DNA of 64,000 nucleotides, from the NCBI GenBank assembly GCA_942493365.1, contig OW818697.1, forward strand, positions 744,001-808,000. Direction: 5' to 3'. Positions 50,203-63,003 of this stretch are shown piece by piece (the stretch's first letter is position 1; every line of letters starts with the position of its first letter). The notes under the pieces were generated by a model, which saw nothing but the letters and a program-made list of their open reading frames with translations, did not search any database and had not been told where the DNA came from. A program made the translations under genes and the position numbers. The stretch comes from UBA8949 sp942493365. Lineage in GTDB: Bacteria > Bacillota > Clostridia > Saccharofermentanales > UBA5734.

Positions 50203-51527
50203 CAGACCGTCTCGGCCGCCGGCTCGTCAATGACAGCCGGAACATCCTTGGATGCCTCACCGTGCTTGACAAAACTCATGCAGATGAGAGCCAGGATGAA
50301 GGCGACAATCGAGTAAACGAACAACGTCGCGTAGTCTTGGGTTATATCACGGATGACACCAAATAAAATCGGACTGACTATGGCTGCGCTGAAAGAGAAA
50401 AAGTAATAATAGCCAGTGTAACTGCCGATTCGCTCCGGCGCGGCCAGTTCGACCACCATGGGCAACGAGTTGATGTTGATGCAGGCCCAGAACAAACCAC
50501 CAACAAAAAGCAAAATTCGCATCAGCAAAAGATCCAAAATGAAAATCATGGGAATAAAAACGGCAATCGTGCCCAGCAGTCCGATGACGATCATCTTCTT
50601 GCGGCCAACGTGGCCAGCGATGATGCCCGAAGGCAGTGCAAAAATGACCAGCGCCAATGAAAAGAGTGCCAGCGATATCGATGCGTCGCCGTCGCTGACC
50701 TGCATTTTATTGGTTGCAAAGAGCGTGAAAAAGGCTTCCACAGCGTTAAAGCCGGTGAACCAGAAGAAGATGGCGAGAAGAATAAAGATCAGGCTGCGCT
50801 TCTCAGGCCGCGTCAGGCGGCGAATGCTTTCCTTTGCTGTCTTGGCTGCAGCAATTTCGTCCATGGCCATTCCCGTTTCGAGGCGCTCCGTTTGCTTGGT
50901 CAGCCTGCGGTTATCAGACTCTTTGACGAAGAAAAACATCGTGATGGCAGCCAGGAGCATGACGATTGAAACCATCAGGAAGGGCATTTGATTACCGCCG
51001 GTCATCTTGACAAGATAACCGCCGCCCAGCAGCGCGATGATACCGCCAATACCGCCCATCAGGTTGATGACGCCGTTGGCCTTGCTGCGCAAAGCCGGGG
51101 GTGTCAGATCGGGCATTAAAGCAACCACCGGCGAGCGCCAAGTGGACATCACGAGGTTAAAGCAGATAATGAAGGACATTAGCATGACGAGATTGGTTGC
51201 CCAGGGAATCAAAGCAAAAAATACCGCGCAAATCGGGACACCGATCAGAATATAGGGCATGCGTCGTCCAAACCGCGAACGGGTGCGGTCGCTGACCTGA
51301 CCCATCAGCGGTTGAAAGATGACACCAAAGATATTGTCGAAGGTCATGATCACACCAATCAAGGTGGTTTGGCCCAAGACAAAGGTGGCACCTAATATAT
51401 TGATTGTCCAGGTGTCAAGATAGTCTTCCAGCATCAGCGGCACAAAACTGTTGTAAAGTGCCCAGGCCAGCGACGCTGCAAAAAATCCAAACCCGATCAA
51501 AAAAGTCTTCTTGTAATCCAAACGCAT
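50202..51527 (-). CDS. MFS transporter (sugar-symporter-like)
   Basis: A 441-residue, 12-helix major facilitator. The loop MGQVSDRTRSRFGRRMPYIL near 72 resembles the GPH and SLC45 sugar transporters. A long charged central loop (about 208-245) separates the two halves. The substrate is unknown. CGGAGGAATTTTC precedes the ATG at 51527. The glycerophosphodiesterase gene lies upstream on the same strand with only 13 bases between, so it might import a related compound. Confidence 0.85.
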   Translation of the reverse strand: MRLDYKKTFLIGFGFFAASLAWALYNSFVPLMLEDYLDTWTINILGATFVLGQTTLIGVIMTFDNIFGVIFQPLMGQVSDRTRSRFGRRMPYILIGVPICAVFFALIPWATNLVMLMSFIICFNLVMSTWRSPVVALMPDLTPPALRSKANGVINLMGGIGGIIALLGGGYLVKMTGGNQMPFLMVSIVMLLAAITMFFFVKESDNRRLTKQTERLETGMAMDEIAAAKTAKESIRRLTRPEKRSLIFILLAIFFWFTGFNAVEAFFTLFATNKMQVSDGDASISLALFSLALVIFALPSGIIAGHVGRKKMIVIGLLGTIAVFIPMIFILDLLLMRILLFVGGLFWACININSLPMVVELAAPERIGSYTGYYYFFSFSAAIVSPILFGVIRDITQDYATLFVYSIVAFILALICMSFVKHGEASKDVPAVIDEPAAETV

Positions 51528-51540
51528 GAAAATTCCTCCG

Positions 51541-52290
51541 TTACTGTAATTGCCTTTTGATCTGAAGAGCCTGCTCCGGGACATTGGTGATAATTGCGTC
51601 GACGCCGGCCATCAGCGCCATGCCGATGTGCTCGGGGTTGTCGATGGTCCAGGCATTGACGGCGATACCGGCGGCCTGACACTGCGCTATAAGGCCTGGA
51701 ACACGTAGATTGCCGTAATGCGGATGAATGGCCTGACAGCCGATACGTTCAGCATAGACCCAAGGGTCGACAATACCACACTCATAGAGCGGTCCGCAAG
51801 TTACGGCCAGTTTCATCTGCCGGATCAGAGCCACGGCATCAACCAGGCTGAAATGGTTGAAACTCGAAAGATGAATGCGCTCGGTCATTTTGTGTTCGAG
51901 AGCCAGATCGAGCACCTGTTTCTCCATGCCAGGATACAGGACGATGCCGTTCTTCAGTTCTATGTTAATAGTCAGCCCGCTCGGACGGATCAAGTCAAAA
52001 ACCTCGGCCAAAGTCGGCAGGGGAATAAAGCCAGTCGCGGCAGGGTAAACCTTGCCGAAATCGAGCTTTTTCAGCTGCGCCAGGGTCATCGCAGGGATCA
52101 TGCCCGCTTCGCCGGTTACGCGCAGACAGTCTTCGTCGTGGGCGACCACCAGGATATTGTCAGCCGTGCGCTGGACGTCCAGCTCGATGCCATCGGCACC
52201 CTGTCGGACAGCCCGATCAAACGCGGGCAGCGTATTCTCCGGAGCCATCGTGCTGGCACCGCGATGCGCCCAGATTCGTGTTTTGGTCAT
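51541..52290 (-). CDS. Glycerophosphodiester phosphodiesterase
   Basis: A 249-residue TIM-barrel enzyme that splits glycerophosphodiesters to glycerol 3-phosphate and an alcohol. The catalytic pair and metal ligands are in WAHRGASTMAPENTLPAF (His near 9, Glu-Asn near 18) and GIELDVQRT, with HDEDCLRVT next. No signal peptide, so it acts in the cytoplasm. Same strand and close spacing with the MFS gene downstream suggest linked uptake and breakdown. Confidence 0.92.
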   Translation of the reverse strand: MTKTRIWAHRGASTMAPENTLPAFDRAVRQGADGIELDVQRTADNILVVAHDEDCLRVTGEAGMIPAMTLAQLKKLDFGKVYPAATGFIPLPTLAEVFDLIRPSGLTINIELKNGIVLYPGMEKQVLDLALEHKMTERIHLSSFNHFSLVDAVALIRQMKLAVTCGPLYECGIVDPWVYAERIGCQAIHPHYGNLRVPGLIAQCQAAGIAVNAWTIDNPEHIGMALMAGVDAIITNVPEQALQIKRQLQ

Positions 52291-52306
52291 AATTCGCCTC
52301 CTTGTA

Positions 52307-52876
52307 TCAATCGATTGGGCGGCAGGGGCATGAGGTCAGATGATCCCAGACCAGACCGGCGGACTGCATCAGCGCATAACAGATGGTTGATCCGACGAAT
52401 TTGAAGCCGCGCCGCAAAAGATCCTTGCTCAAACGATCGGAAAGTTCGGAGCGAGCGGGGATGTCGGTCGTGCTCTCGAAGTGATTGATGAGGGGTTGCC
52501 CATCGACCCAGGCCCAGAGATAGGGGTCAAAACTGCCGAATTCATGACAGACCCTGAGGAATGCCGCGGCGTTGGTGATGGCGGCCTTGATTTTTAAACG
52601 ATTGCGAATAATGCCGGGATTTTGCAGGAGCAGTTCGACCTGCTCGTCGCCGTAAGCAGCCACCTTGACAGGGTCAAATAGATCAAAGGCTGCTCGAAAA
52701 TTCTCTCGTTTGCGCAAGATAGTCAGCCAACTGAGGCCGGCCTGCATGCCTTCCAGCACGATCAACTCAAACAAATGGCGGTCTTCGTGTACCGGCACGC
52801 CCCACTCAGTATCGTGATAGAGACGATAAAGGGGATCATGGACAGCCCATGGACAGATGCGGTCTTCGTTTGCCAT
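52307..52876 (-). CDS. tag: DNA-3-methyladenine glycosylase I
   Basis: A 189-residue TAG repair enzyme. It has CPWAVHDPLYRLYHDTEWG at the start, with the zinc Cys and His, the aromatic pocket region LFELIVLEGMQAGLSW near 35, and the late zinc pair HLTSCP. It removes 3-methyladenine from DNA. Of two adjacent ATGs, the second (52876) is better spaced from AGGAG. Confidence 0.94.
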   Translation of the reverse strand: MANEDRICPWAVHDPLYRLYHDTEWGVPVHEDRHLFELIVLEGMQAGLSWLTILRKRENFRAAFDLFDPVKVAAYGDEQVELLLQNPGIIRNRLKIKAAITNAAAFLRVCHEFGSFDPYLWAWVDGQPLINHFESTTDIPARSELSDRLSKDLLRRGFKFVGSTICYALMQSAGLVWDHLTSCPCRPID

Positions 52877-52992
52877 CATTCCGCTCCTATATCATTTGGT
52901 CGACTGATTTCGATTATATCATATTTGCTTGAAGCGTTGAGATGGTTGCGCTATGCTGTTATTAACAGATCTAAACAGAGGCGGGCTTCACC

Positions 52993-53988
52993 ATGGCACA
53001 ACTGCAAAAAATGACCATCACCAGCATTGGTGAGCTTGAACACAATCTGGGGGTCAGCAAATGGCCGGTTTTTATCAAAGCCTGCGAGGACGCCTTCAAA
53101 GCGCGAGTCGGGCAAATTGTCAACCGCGTCCTGGACGATCCTCAGATCCGGGCGGTCTTCGTTTCCGGCCCGACGGCATCGGGCAAGACGACATTCTCGA
53201 GCCATCTGACGCGACTCTTGGCTGAAAATGGCCGTCCAACCCAGTTGGTTTCGCTCGATGATTACTATAACACTGAAGTCGGCCGCTTCGACGAAAAGGG
53301 CCGTCCGGACTTTGAAAGCATCGACACGATTGACACGTCCAGCATCGTCGCCGATTTCTCGGCCGTTTTAGCTGGACGGCAGGTCCAAATTCCGTCCTTT
53401 GATTTTGTGTCGCGGCAACGGTTTTATGAAACAGGCAAAAAAATAATGCTCCATGATGATGAAATACTCGTCGCCGAGGGGCTGCACGGTCTATCCGAAT
53501 TGATAGTCGGCCAGCTGCCGCGTGAACAGATTCTGGGCGTTTTCATCATGCCTTGGTGCACCCTGCAAGACGGCCGCCAGTTGCTGGGCAGCCGCGATCT
53601 TCGCATCCTGCGCCGCATTTCACGCGACGTGCTGCATCGCGGCTCGACGGCACTTTCAACATTGGACTACTGGCCAATGATCGATCGGACCGAGCAAATG
53701 TTTTTCCCGCAATATCTGTCGCGGGCTGACGAATACGTCAACTCTTGCCTGACCTACGAATTCAGCGTTATCGCTCCGCTGGCTGCTGAACAGATCAAGC
53801 ATTCGCTCGAGCTTTACGAAATGGGCGAACTGCCAGGCTCTATTTACCGCAAGGACAATCAGGGTTATGCCGATCTGCCGGCGACGGTCTTTGAAGCGCG
53901 CGCGCTGCTCAAAGAATGCCGCTTGATTCCAGCCGCCGATCGATCGGTCGTACCGGCAGACTCCATCCTGAACGAGTTTATCCGCTGA
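52993..53988 (+). CDS. Uridine kinase-like P-loop kinase
   Basis: A 331-residue protein with an N-terminal extension, then the P-loop SGPTASGKTTFSSHL near 57, VSLDDYYNTEVGRFDEKG near 84, and a lid region RRISRDVLHRGST. This resembles the uridine kinase/phosphoribulokinase family found in Clostridia, often joined to a TGS-like part; the N-terminus here is shorter. It would phosphorylate uridine or cytidine for pyrimidine salvage, but the substrate is not certain. Confidence 0.78.
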   Translation: MAQLQKMTITSIGELEHNLGVSKWPVFIKACEDAFKARVGQIVNRVLDDPQIRAVFVSGPTASGKTTFSSHLTRLLAENGRPTQLVSLDDYYNTEVGRFDEKGRPDFESIDTIDTSSIVADFSAVLAGRQVQIPSFDFVSRQRFYETGKKIMLHDDEILVAEGLHGLSELIVGQLPREQILGVFIMPWCTLQDGRQLLGSRDLRILRRISRDVLHRGSTALSTLDYWPMIDRTEQMFFPQYLSRADEYVNSCLTYEFSVIAPLAAEQIKHSLELYEMGELPGSIYRKDNQGYADLPATVFEARALLKECRLIPAADRSVVPADSILNEFIR

Positions 53989-53994
53989 CGCCAG

Positions 53995-54792
53995 TTAGAA
54001 AACAAAGCGCTCGATCACATCGGCGACGCCGTTGCGATCATTCGTCTCAGCTATAAAGTCGGCCGCTGCTTTGGCGTCTTCGGTGGCGTTGCCCATGGCC
54101 ACGCCCAAGCCGGCGTACTCAAGCATGTCAATGTCATTGCCGGAATCCCCGATGCAAATGATTTCTTGCCGATCGATGCCATACAGTTGTCCGAGGGTGG
54201 CGACCGCCTGACCTTTGCTGGCGCGCGGATTTAAAAATTCCAGCAGATGTGGATTGGAACGTACGATACTGTATCGATCAGACAGCGCGGGCGGAAGACA
54301 GGCCATGGCCTGGTCGAGATCGGTTGTCTTGCCGCAGGCCATAACCTTCATCAGCGGGAAGGCCGGGTCAAGCTGCGCAAAGTCGGTCACGACAACGTTG
54401 ATCTTGTTGATTTGACCCTCCCAAAGCGCGGTCTGGTGGCGCTCGGGTGTCAGACAGCTGTTTTCATCAAAGGCATAAAACTGCAATCCCTGCTGCAGGG
54501 CGAAAGCAGCGATCGACTGATAGTCCGAGGGAACCAGGATGTGCATATCCAAATGAAAACCGCTGCCGGCAGGCTGAATCAGCGCGCCGTTGAAGGTTAT
54601 CAAGATATCCTCCGGCGCACAGCCGAGGCGATCCCAGTAAGGCCTTGTCCCGATCGGTGGTCGACCGGTCGCCAGGACGATGCGCACGCCCAAATCGCGG
54701 GCACGGCGGACAGCCGCCGCGTTTTCGTCGGAGATGTTACTTTGACTGTCGAGCAATGTTCCATCCAAATCCAAAGCAAGCAATTTAAACAT
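53995..54792 (-). CDS. HAD superfamily hydrolase, Cof subfamily
   Basis: A 265-residue HAD phosphatase. Motif I LLALDLDGTLLDS is at the start, motif II in VLATGRP, the Lys of motif III in RASKGQAV near 195, and motif IV GDSGNDIDML near 216. The Cof-type C2 cap lies between. Such enzymes act on sugar phosphates or flavin and pyridoxal phosphates; the substrate is unknown. It converges on the uridine kinase-like gene. Confidence 0.9.
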   Translation of the reverse strand: MFKLLALDLDGTLLDSQSNISDENAAAVRRARDLGVRIVLATGRPPIGTRPYWDRLGCAPEDILITFNGALIQPAGSGFHLDMHILVPSDYQSIAAFALQQGLQFYAFDENSCLTPERHQTALWEGQINKINVVVTDFAQLDPAFPLMKVMACGKTTDLDQAMACLPPALSDRYSIVRSNPHLLEFLNPRASKGQAVATLGQLYGIDRQEIICIGDSGNDIDMLEYAGLGVAMGNATEDAKAAADFIAETNDRNGVADVIERFVF

Positions 54793-54896
54793 GTCAAAAG
54801 TCTACAAGAAGATCAGGGGTCAAGTCAAGAAAACAATGCCGATTGAATTGGTTGATGAAGACGATCCCGGGGGACGAGCCTGATTGGGAAAAGTAT

Positions 54897-54925
54897 TTTA
54901 CTTTTCAAATGAACGGTGATATACT
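54897..54925 (+). promoter_or_regulatory. Predicted str operon promoter
   Basis: An extended -10 TGATATACT (54917-54925) with a weak -35 TTTACT (54897-54902), spacer 17, 105 bases ahead of rpsL. Confidence 0.65.
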
Positions 54926-54937
54926 AAAGTGCCTGAA

Positions 54938-54957
54938 ACCCCACAGGGGGTCTTTTT
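54938..54957 (+). promoter_or_regulatory. Short hairpin plus T-run in the str leader (possible attenuator)
   Basis: ACCCC (54938-54942) pairs with GGGGT (54947-54951) and CTTTTT follows at once. A second 6-bp stem, CGACGT/ACGTCG, lies at 54967-54985. Together they could form an attenuation leader, but the first stem is short. Confidence 0.35.
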
Positions 54958-55030
54958 ATGTGGCTTCGACGTACTAAAAACGTCGCAAACCCCTGAAATG
55001 ACGGCGTATTATAAGGAAGGAGGTGTATTG

Positions 55031-55459
55031 ATGCCTACGTTCAACCAACTGGTAAAAGCGGGAAGAATTTCCAAGAGTTACAAGTCTTCTTCACCGGCTC
55101 TGCAGACAGCGATGAACACGCTCAAAAAGCGTTCCACTGATTCATCGTCACCGCAGAAGCGCGGAACCTGCACCGTGGTCAAGACCACGACGCCGAAGAA
55201 ACCGAATTCAGCTCTCCGGAAAGTTGCCAGGGTTCGCCTGACCAACCAGATCGAGGTCACGGCTTACATTCCGGGCATCGGCCACAATCTGCAGGAACAC
55301 TCCGTTGTTCTGATCAGAGGCGGTCGTGTTAAGGATTTGCCTGGTGTTCGTTACCATATCATCAGGGGTACCCTGGATACGGCTGGTGTCGCCAACCGTC
55401 TGCAAGGGCGCTCGAAATATGGTGCCAAAAGGCCCAAAGCGGCCAAAGTCAAGAACTAA
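55031..55459 (+). CDS. rpsL: 30S ribosomal protein S12 (uS12)
   Basis: A 142-residue uS12 with the highly conserved TTTPKKPNSALRKVARVRLT, GHNLQEHSVVLIRGGRVKDL and GRSKYGAKRPK blocks. Lys at the classic streptomycin positions is wild type (TPKKPNS, GRVKDLPG). Between SSPAL and PQKRG there is the short insertion typical of Firmicutes. The start is the ATG at 55031 after AAGGAGGTGTATTG; the frame open from 54929 covers the leader and is not real. Confidence 0.97.
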   Translation: MPTFNQLVKAGRISKSYKSSSPALQTAMNTLKKRSTDSSSPQKRGTCTVVKTTTPKKPNSALRKVARVRLTNQIEVTAYIPGIGHNLQEHSVVLIRGGRVKDLPGVRYHIIRGTLDTAGVANRLQGRSKYGAKRPKAAKVKN

Positions 55460-55614
55460 TCCGCTAGGTTGGACAAAAGTGTGATCAGTACACTGTCATC
55501 GATAGCTTCATGGGAAGCGGCTATGACATGGGCTGCACTGACACGGTCCAAAACGTGAGTACCTGTGGTATCGAGCCACCAAAGCTCGCATTATCATGAG
55601 AGGAGGGAAGACAA

Positions 55615-56085
55615 GTGCCAAGAAAAGGCCATGTCCCAACAAGAGAAGTGCTCCCGGATCCGATCTACCACGATGTCCGCGTGACCAAATTGGTCAACAA
55701 CATCATGCAGGACGGTAAGAAGGGTGTTGCACAACAAATCGTTTACGGTGCTTTTGATATCGTCAAAGAGCGCACCAGCCAAGAACCCCTGGAAGTCTTC
55801 AACAAAGCCCTGGAAAATGTCATGCCGACCCTGGAAGTCAAAGCCAGACGTGTCGGTGGTGCCAACTACCAGGTCCCGATCGAAGTCCGTCCGGATCGTC
55901 GCCTGACGCTGGGCCTCCGCTGGCTCGTCGCCACCGCCAGAAAGCGCAGTGAGCGCACGATGCGCGAACGGCTCGCCAACGAGATCTACGATGCATTCAA
56001 CAATACCGGCGGAGCCTTCAAGAAAAAAGAAGACATCCACCGAATGGCAGACGCCAACCGCGCGTTCGCCCACTACAGATGGTAA
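55615..56085 (+). CDS. rpsG: 30S ribosomal protein S7 (uS7)
   Basis: A 156-residue uS7, with PRKGHVPTREVLPDPIY at the start and the conserved VGGANYQVPIEV, RWLVATARKRSERTM and ANRAFAHYRW at the end. The start is GTG, preceded by AGGAGGGAAGACAA. The 155-base gap after rpsL is long for this operon and contains small dyads such as TAGC...GCTA near 55502-55523, which could be an S7-type control region. Confidence 0.97.
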   Translation: MPRKGHVPTREVLPDPIYHDVRVTKLVNNIMQDGKKGVAQQIVYGAFDIVKERTSQEPLEVFNKALENVMPTLEVKARRVGGANYQVPIEVRPDRRLTLGLRWLVATARKRSERTMRERLANEIYDAFNNTGGAFKKKEDIHRMADANRAFAHYRW

Positions 56086-56109
56086 ACCCCAGGGAGGAGC
56101 ACTTACCCC

Positions 56110-58176
56110 ATGCCCAGAGAATTCACGCTTGAAAATACGCGGAATATCGGCATTATGGCCCATATCGACGCCGGCAAGACCACGACGACCGAGCGGATTT
56201 TGTACTACACAGGCAAAATTCACAAGATCGGCGAGGTGCATGAGGGTGCAGCCACCATGGACTGGATGGAGCAGGAACAGGAGCGTGGTATCACCATCAC
56301 GTCAGCTGCCACCACCGCCGCATGGAAAGGCAAACGCATCAACATCATCGACACGCCTGGCCACGTTGACTTTACCGTTGAGGTCGAAAGATCCCTGCGC
56401 GTATTGGATGGAGCTGTTACGCTGTTCTGTGCCAAAGGCGGCGTTGAGCCCCAGACGGAGACCGTCTGGCGCCAGGCCGACCACTACGGCGTTCCGCGCT
56501 TAGCCTACGTCAATAAAATGGATATTCTCGGTGCCAATTTTTTCCGGGCCGTGGATATGATGAAGGATCGGCTCAGAACCAATGCCGTCCCGATTCAGCT
56601 GCCGATCGGCAAGGAAGATACTTTTACCGGAATCATTGATTTGATGAAAATGAAAGCCGAACAATACGGCGATGATCAGGGCAAGGTAATTGAAGAAACC
56701 GAAATCCCCGCTGACATGGTGGATCTGGTTAAGGAATGGAAAGACAAAATGATCGAAGCCATTGCCGAAACCGACGAAGAACTGACCCTGAAATTTCTCG
56801 AGGGCGAAGAAATCACCCACGACGAACTCAAGTCAGCGCTGCGCAAAGCCACCATTGCCTGCAAAATCACCCCGGTCTGCTGCGGTTCATCCTACAAAAA
56901 CAAGGGTGTCCAAATGATGTTGGATGCAGTCGTTGACTACATGCCTTCACCGCTGGATGTCCCAGCCATTGTCGGCATCAACCCGGACACCGACGCAGAT
57001 GACACGCGCCCCTCCAGTGACAGCGCACCGTTCTCGGCGTTGGCCTTCAAGATCATGACCGACCCCTTTGTCGGCAAACTGTGCTTCTTCCGTGTCTATT
57101 CCGGCACGCTCGAGTCCGGTTCCTATGCCTACAATTCGGTCAAAAAGAAACGAGAACGCATCAGCCGTATCCTGCAGATGCACGCCAACCACCGCGAAGA
57201 AATCGGCCAAGTTTGGGCCGGCGACATTGCGGCGGCGGTCGGCCTCAAGGATACGACCACCGGCGACACCCTGTGCGACGAAAAACATCCGATTATCCTC
57301 GAATCCATGGACTTCCCCGAGCCGGTCATTTCGGTGGCCATCGAGCCCAAGTCCAAGGCCAGCCAGGACAAGATGATGGCCGCCCTCGCCAAACTTTCGG
57401 AAGAAGATCCGACTTTCCGGACCAATACGGACCAGGAAACGGGTCAGACCCTGATCTCCGGCATGGGTGAACTCCATCTGGACATCATCGTTGACCGACT
57501 CTTCCGTGAATTCAAGGTTGAGGCCAACGTCGGCGCACCCCAGGTCGCCTACAAAGAAACCATCCGCAAGCACGTCAAGGTCGAGGGCAAATTCGTCCGT
57601 CAATCGGGCGGCCGCGGCCAGTACGGTCATTGCGTCCTGGAAATCGAACCCATGGAGCCGGGTACCGGTTATGAGTTTGTCAACAAAGTCGTCGGCGGTA
57701 CGATTCCCAAGGAGTACATCGCCCCGATCGACGCCGGTATTCAGGAAGCCATGGGCAGCGGTGTCCTTGGCGGCTACCCGGTCGTTGACATTCGCGTCAC
57801 GGTCGTTGACGGATCTTACCATGATGTTGACTCGTCGGAAATGGCCTTCAAAATTGCCGGTTCGATGGGCTTCAAAGAAGGCTGCCGCAAAGCTGATCCG
57901 GTTCTGCTCGAACCGATCATGCGCGTCGATGTCATTGTTCCCGAGGATTACCTCGGCGACGTCATGGGTGATATCAACTCCCGCCGTGGCCGTATCGAAG
58001 GCATCAGCGACCACTCCAGCGCCAAATCGATCCAGGCTCAGGTTCCACTTTCTCAAATGTTCGGTTATGCCACGGTTCTGCGTTCGCGCACCCAAGGCCG
58101 CGGAACATTTGTCATGCAGATCAGCCACTTTGAAGAAATTCCCAAATCCATCATGGAAGGCATTCTCAAGAAGTGA
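56110..58176 (+). CDS. fusA: Elongation factor G
   Basis: A 688-residue translocase GTPase. G1 AHIDAGKTTTTERIL is near 17, G2 ERGITITSAATT near 60, G3 DTPGHVDF near 81, and G4 NKMD near 135. Domain IV has SGGRGQYGHC and the tip region LGGYPVVDIRVT; domain V ends with QISHFEEIPKS. Length and motifs are normal. It is the third gene of the str operon. Confidence 0.97.
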   Translation: MPREFTLENTRNIGIMAHIDAGKTTTTERILYYTGKIHKIGEVHEGAATMDWMEQEQERGITITSAATTAAWKGKRINIIDTPGHVDFTVEVERSLRVLDGAVTLFCAKGGVEPQTETVWRQADHYGVPRLAYVNKMDILGANFFRAVDMMKDRLRTNAVPIQLPIGKEDTFTGIIDLMKMKAEQYGDDQGKVIEETEIPADMVDLVKEWKDKMIEAIAETDEELTLKFLEGEEITHDELKSALRKATIACKITPVCCGSSYKNKGVQMMLDAVVDYMPSPLDVPAIVGINPDTDADDTRPSSDSAPFSALAFKIMTDPFVGKLCFFRVYSGTLESGSYAYNSVKKKRERISRILQMHANHREEIGQVWAGDIAAAVGLKDTTTGDTLCDEKHPIILESMDFPEPVISVAIEPKSKASQDKMMAALAKLSEEDPTFRTNTDQETGQTLISGMGELHLDIIVDRLFREFKVEANVGAPQVAYKETIRKHVKVEGKFVRQSGGRGQYGHCVLEIEPMEPGTGYEFVNKVVGGTIPKEYIAPIDAGIQEAMGSGVLGGYPVVDIRVTVVDGSYHDVDSSEMAFKIAGSMGFKEGCRKADPVLLEPIMRVDVIVPEDYLGDVMGDINSRRGRIEGISDHSSAKSIQAQVPLSQMFGYATVLRSRTQGRGTFVMQISHFEEIPKSIMEGILKK

Positions 58177-58189
58177 CGACAGATCGGCA

Positions 58190-58217
58190 TTGCCAAATCC
58201 GGCAAATAGTGTAAAAT
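58190..58217 (+). promoter_or_regulatory. Predicted tuf promoter
   Basis: TTGCCA (58190-58195) and TAAAAT (58212-58217), spacer 16, in the gap between fusA and tuf. A small stem CAGCAC-GAAAA-GTGCTG (58260-58276) lies between the promoter and the AAGGAGG ribosome site. Confidence 0.6.
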
Positions 58218-58297
58218 GATCTATAGCAGTCTGAAAACCAAAAGTAATAATTACAAAATCAGCACGAAAAGTGCTGAAAAAAGGAGGATATTCTCAA

Positions 58298-59497
<1,200 letters not shown>

Positions 59498-59524
59498 CTC
59501 TGCATTATTATCAGATCTGATCAA

Positions 59525-59555
59525 GGGTGCCTCAAGCTTATTGAGGCACCCTTTT
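59525..59555 (+). terminator. Terminator after tuf
   Basis: GGGTGCCTCAA (59525-59535), loop GCTTA, TTGAGGCACCC (59541-59551), then TTTT. It ends 22 bases before lon, so lon needs read-through or a promoter inside the end of tuf. Confidence 0.95.
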
Positions 59556-59577
59556 CAGAAGAACCGAGGGCCGATCC

Positions 59578-61977
<2,400 letters not shown>

Positions 61978-62019
61978 ATTTTGCGCTAATATTGACGCAA
62001 GCAAAGCGCGGAGGTCTGT

Positions 62020-62856
62020 ATGCCCGAACTGCCTGAAGTCGAAACCGTTCGTCGCAGCCTGCTGCCCAGCGTGGTCGGTTGTCTGATCGCACACACTGAG
62101 ATTTTGACCCCGGGCGTGCTGATCAATGCCGGACTGCCGCTGACCGGTTGGCTGATCGACGGCATCGATCGCCGCGGCAAATATCTGATCTTTGCGCTGT
62201 CAGGCAACGAACGGATGGCGCGGTTGATCGTTCATCTGCGCATGACCGGTCGTTTGTTGTTACAGGAAGAAGACCGGTTGCCGGAGAAGCATACCCATGT
62301 GCGGTTCAGGCTGGAACCGACCGAAGGCGGCGGGCAAACGATCTGGCTGGTCTTTCATGATCCACGCCGATTTGGCCGCATCTGGCTGATCGAGGATGCT
62401 GACGCCATGCAACCGCAAGGGCTGTGCCTGCTTGGCCCAGAACCGTTGGGAGAACACTTCGACGTCAAACACCTTGCTGAGGTGCTCGCGCGCCGCAAAA
62501 GCAGTCTCAAGGCCGTTCTGCTCGATCAGAAGCTGATTGCCGGCTTGGGCAACATCTATGCCGACGAGGTGTTGTTTGCCAGCGAACTTAATCCGGCGCG
62601 CGTGGCGTCCTCACTCAGCCCGATCGAAATAGACATGCTCACGACGGCGATCCGCGCCGTTCTCAGCCGCGCCATCGACTGCTGCGGCACCACCCTGCGC
62701 GACTATGCCGATGGTTGGAACCGCAAGGGCACCTTTCAAGATTGCCTGATGGTCTACGGTCGCGGTGGTCAGCCCTGCCGAAACTGCGGCGCGACTATTC
62801 TCAAAGCCAAAATGGCCGGACGAGGCACCTGTTGGTGTCCGGCGTGTCAAAAGTAA
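62020..62856 (+). CDS. mutM: Formamidopyrimidine-DNA glycosylase
   Basis: A 278-residue Fpg that removes 8-oxoguanine and other oxidised bases. The N-terminal PELPEVETVRR supplies the catalytic proline and Glu. The helix-two-turn-helix is at KAVLLDQKLIAGLGNIYADE near 165, and the C-terminal zinc finger has CRNC and CPAC with the DNA-binding Arg in GRGTCWC. The gene follows lon by 42 bases on the same strand. Confidence 0.96.
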   Translation: MPELPEVETVRRSLLPSVVGCLIAHTEILTPGVLINAGLPLTGWLIDGIDRRGKYLIFALSGNERMARLIVHLRMTGRLLLQEEDRLPEKHTHVRFRLEPTEGGGQTIWLVFHDPRRFGRIWLIEDADAMQPQGLCLLGPEPLGEHFDVKHLAEVLARRKSSLKAVLLDQKLIAGLGNIYADEVLFASELNPARVASSLSPIEIDMLTTAIRAVLSRAIDCCGTTLRDYADGWNRKGTFQDCLMVYGRGGQPCRNCGATILKAKMAGRGTCWCPACQK

Positions 62857-62877
62857 AAATTGGCTTTGCCGATTTTT
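62855..62877 (+). terminator. Terminator after mutM
   Basis: AAATTGGC-TTT-GCCGATTT with one G-T pair, ending in a T run. Low-complexity CGAAAAG repeats (62881-62911) follow. Confidence 0.65.
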
Positions 62878-62927
62878 ACAACGAAAAGCGAATAGCGAAA
62901 AGCGAAAAACGTATGAATGCTTTATGT

Positions 62928-62972
62928 TGTGTCAAGACATCGGTAAGTCTTTTGTGTCAGGACATAGGTGAG
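62928..62972. repeat. Direct repeats at the IS481 element end
   Basis: TGTGTCAAGACATCGGTAAG (62928-62947) and TGTGTCAGGACATAGGTGAG (62953-62972) match at 17 of 20 positions with a 25-base period. They lie 31 bases beyond the transposase stop and probably mark the left end of the element, where the transposase binds. Confidence 0.65.
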
Positions 62973-63003
62973 ACACAAGACTCAGAGGTAAGTCCGAATA
63001 ACC

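Noticed and set aside
56947..58128. A 393-codon minus-strand frame, and another at 58259-59380
   Set aside because: Both are mirror images of fusA and tuf, caused by strong codon bias.
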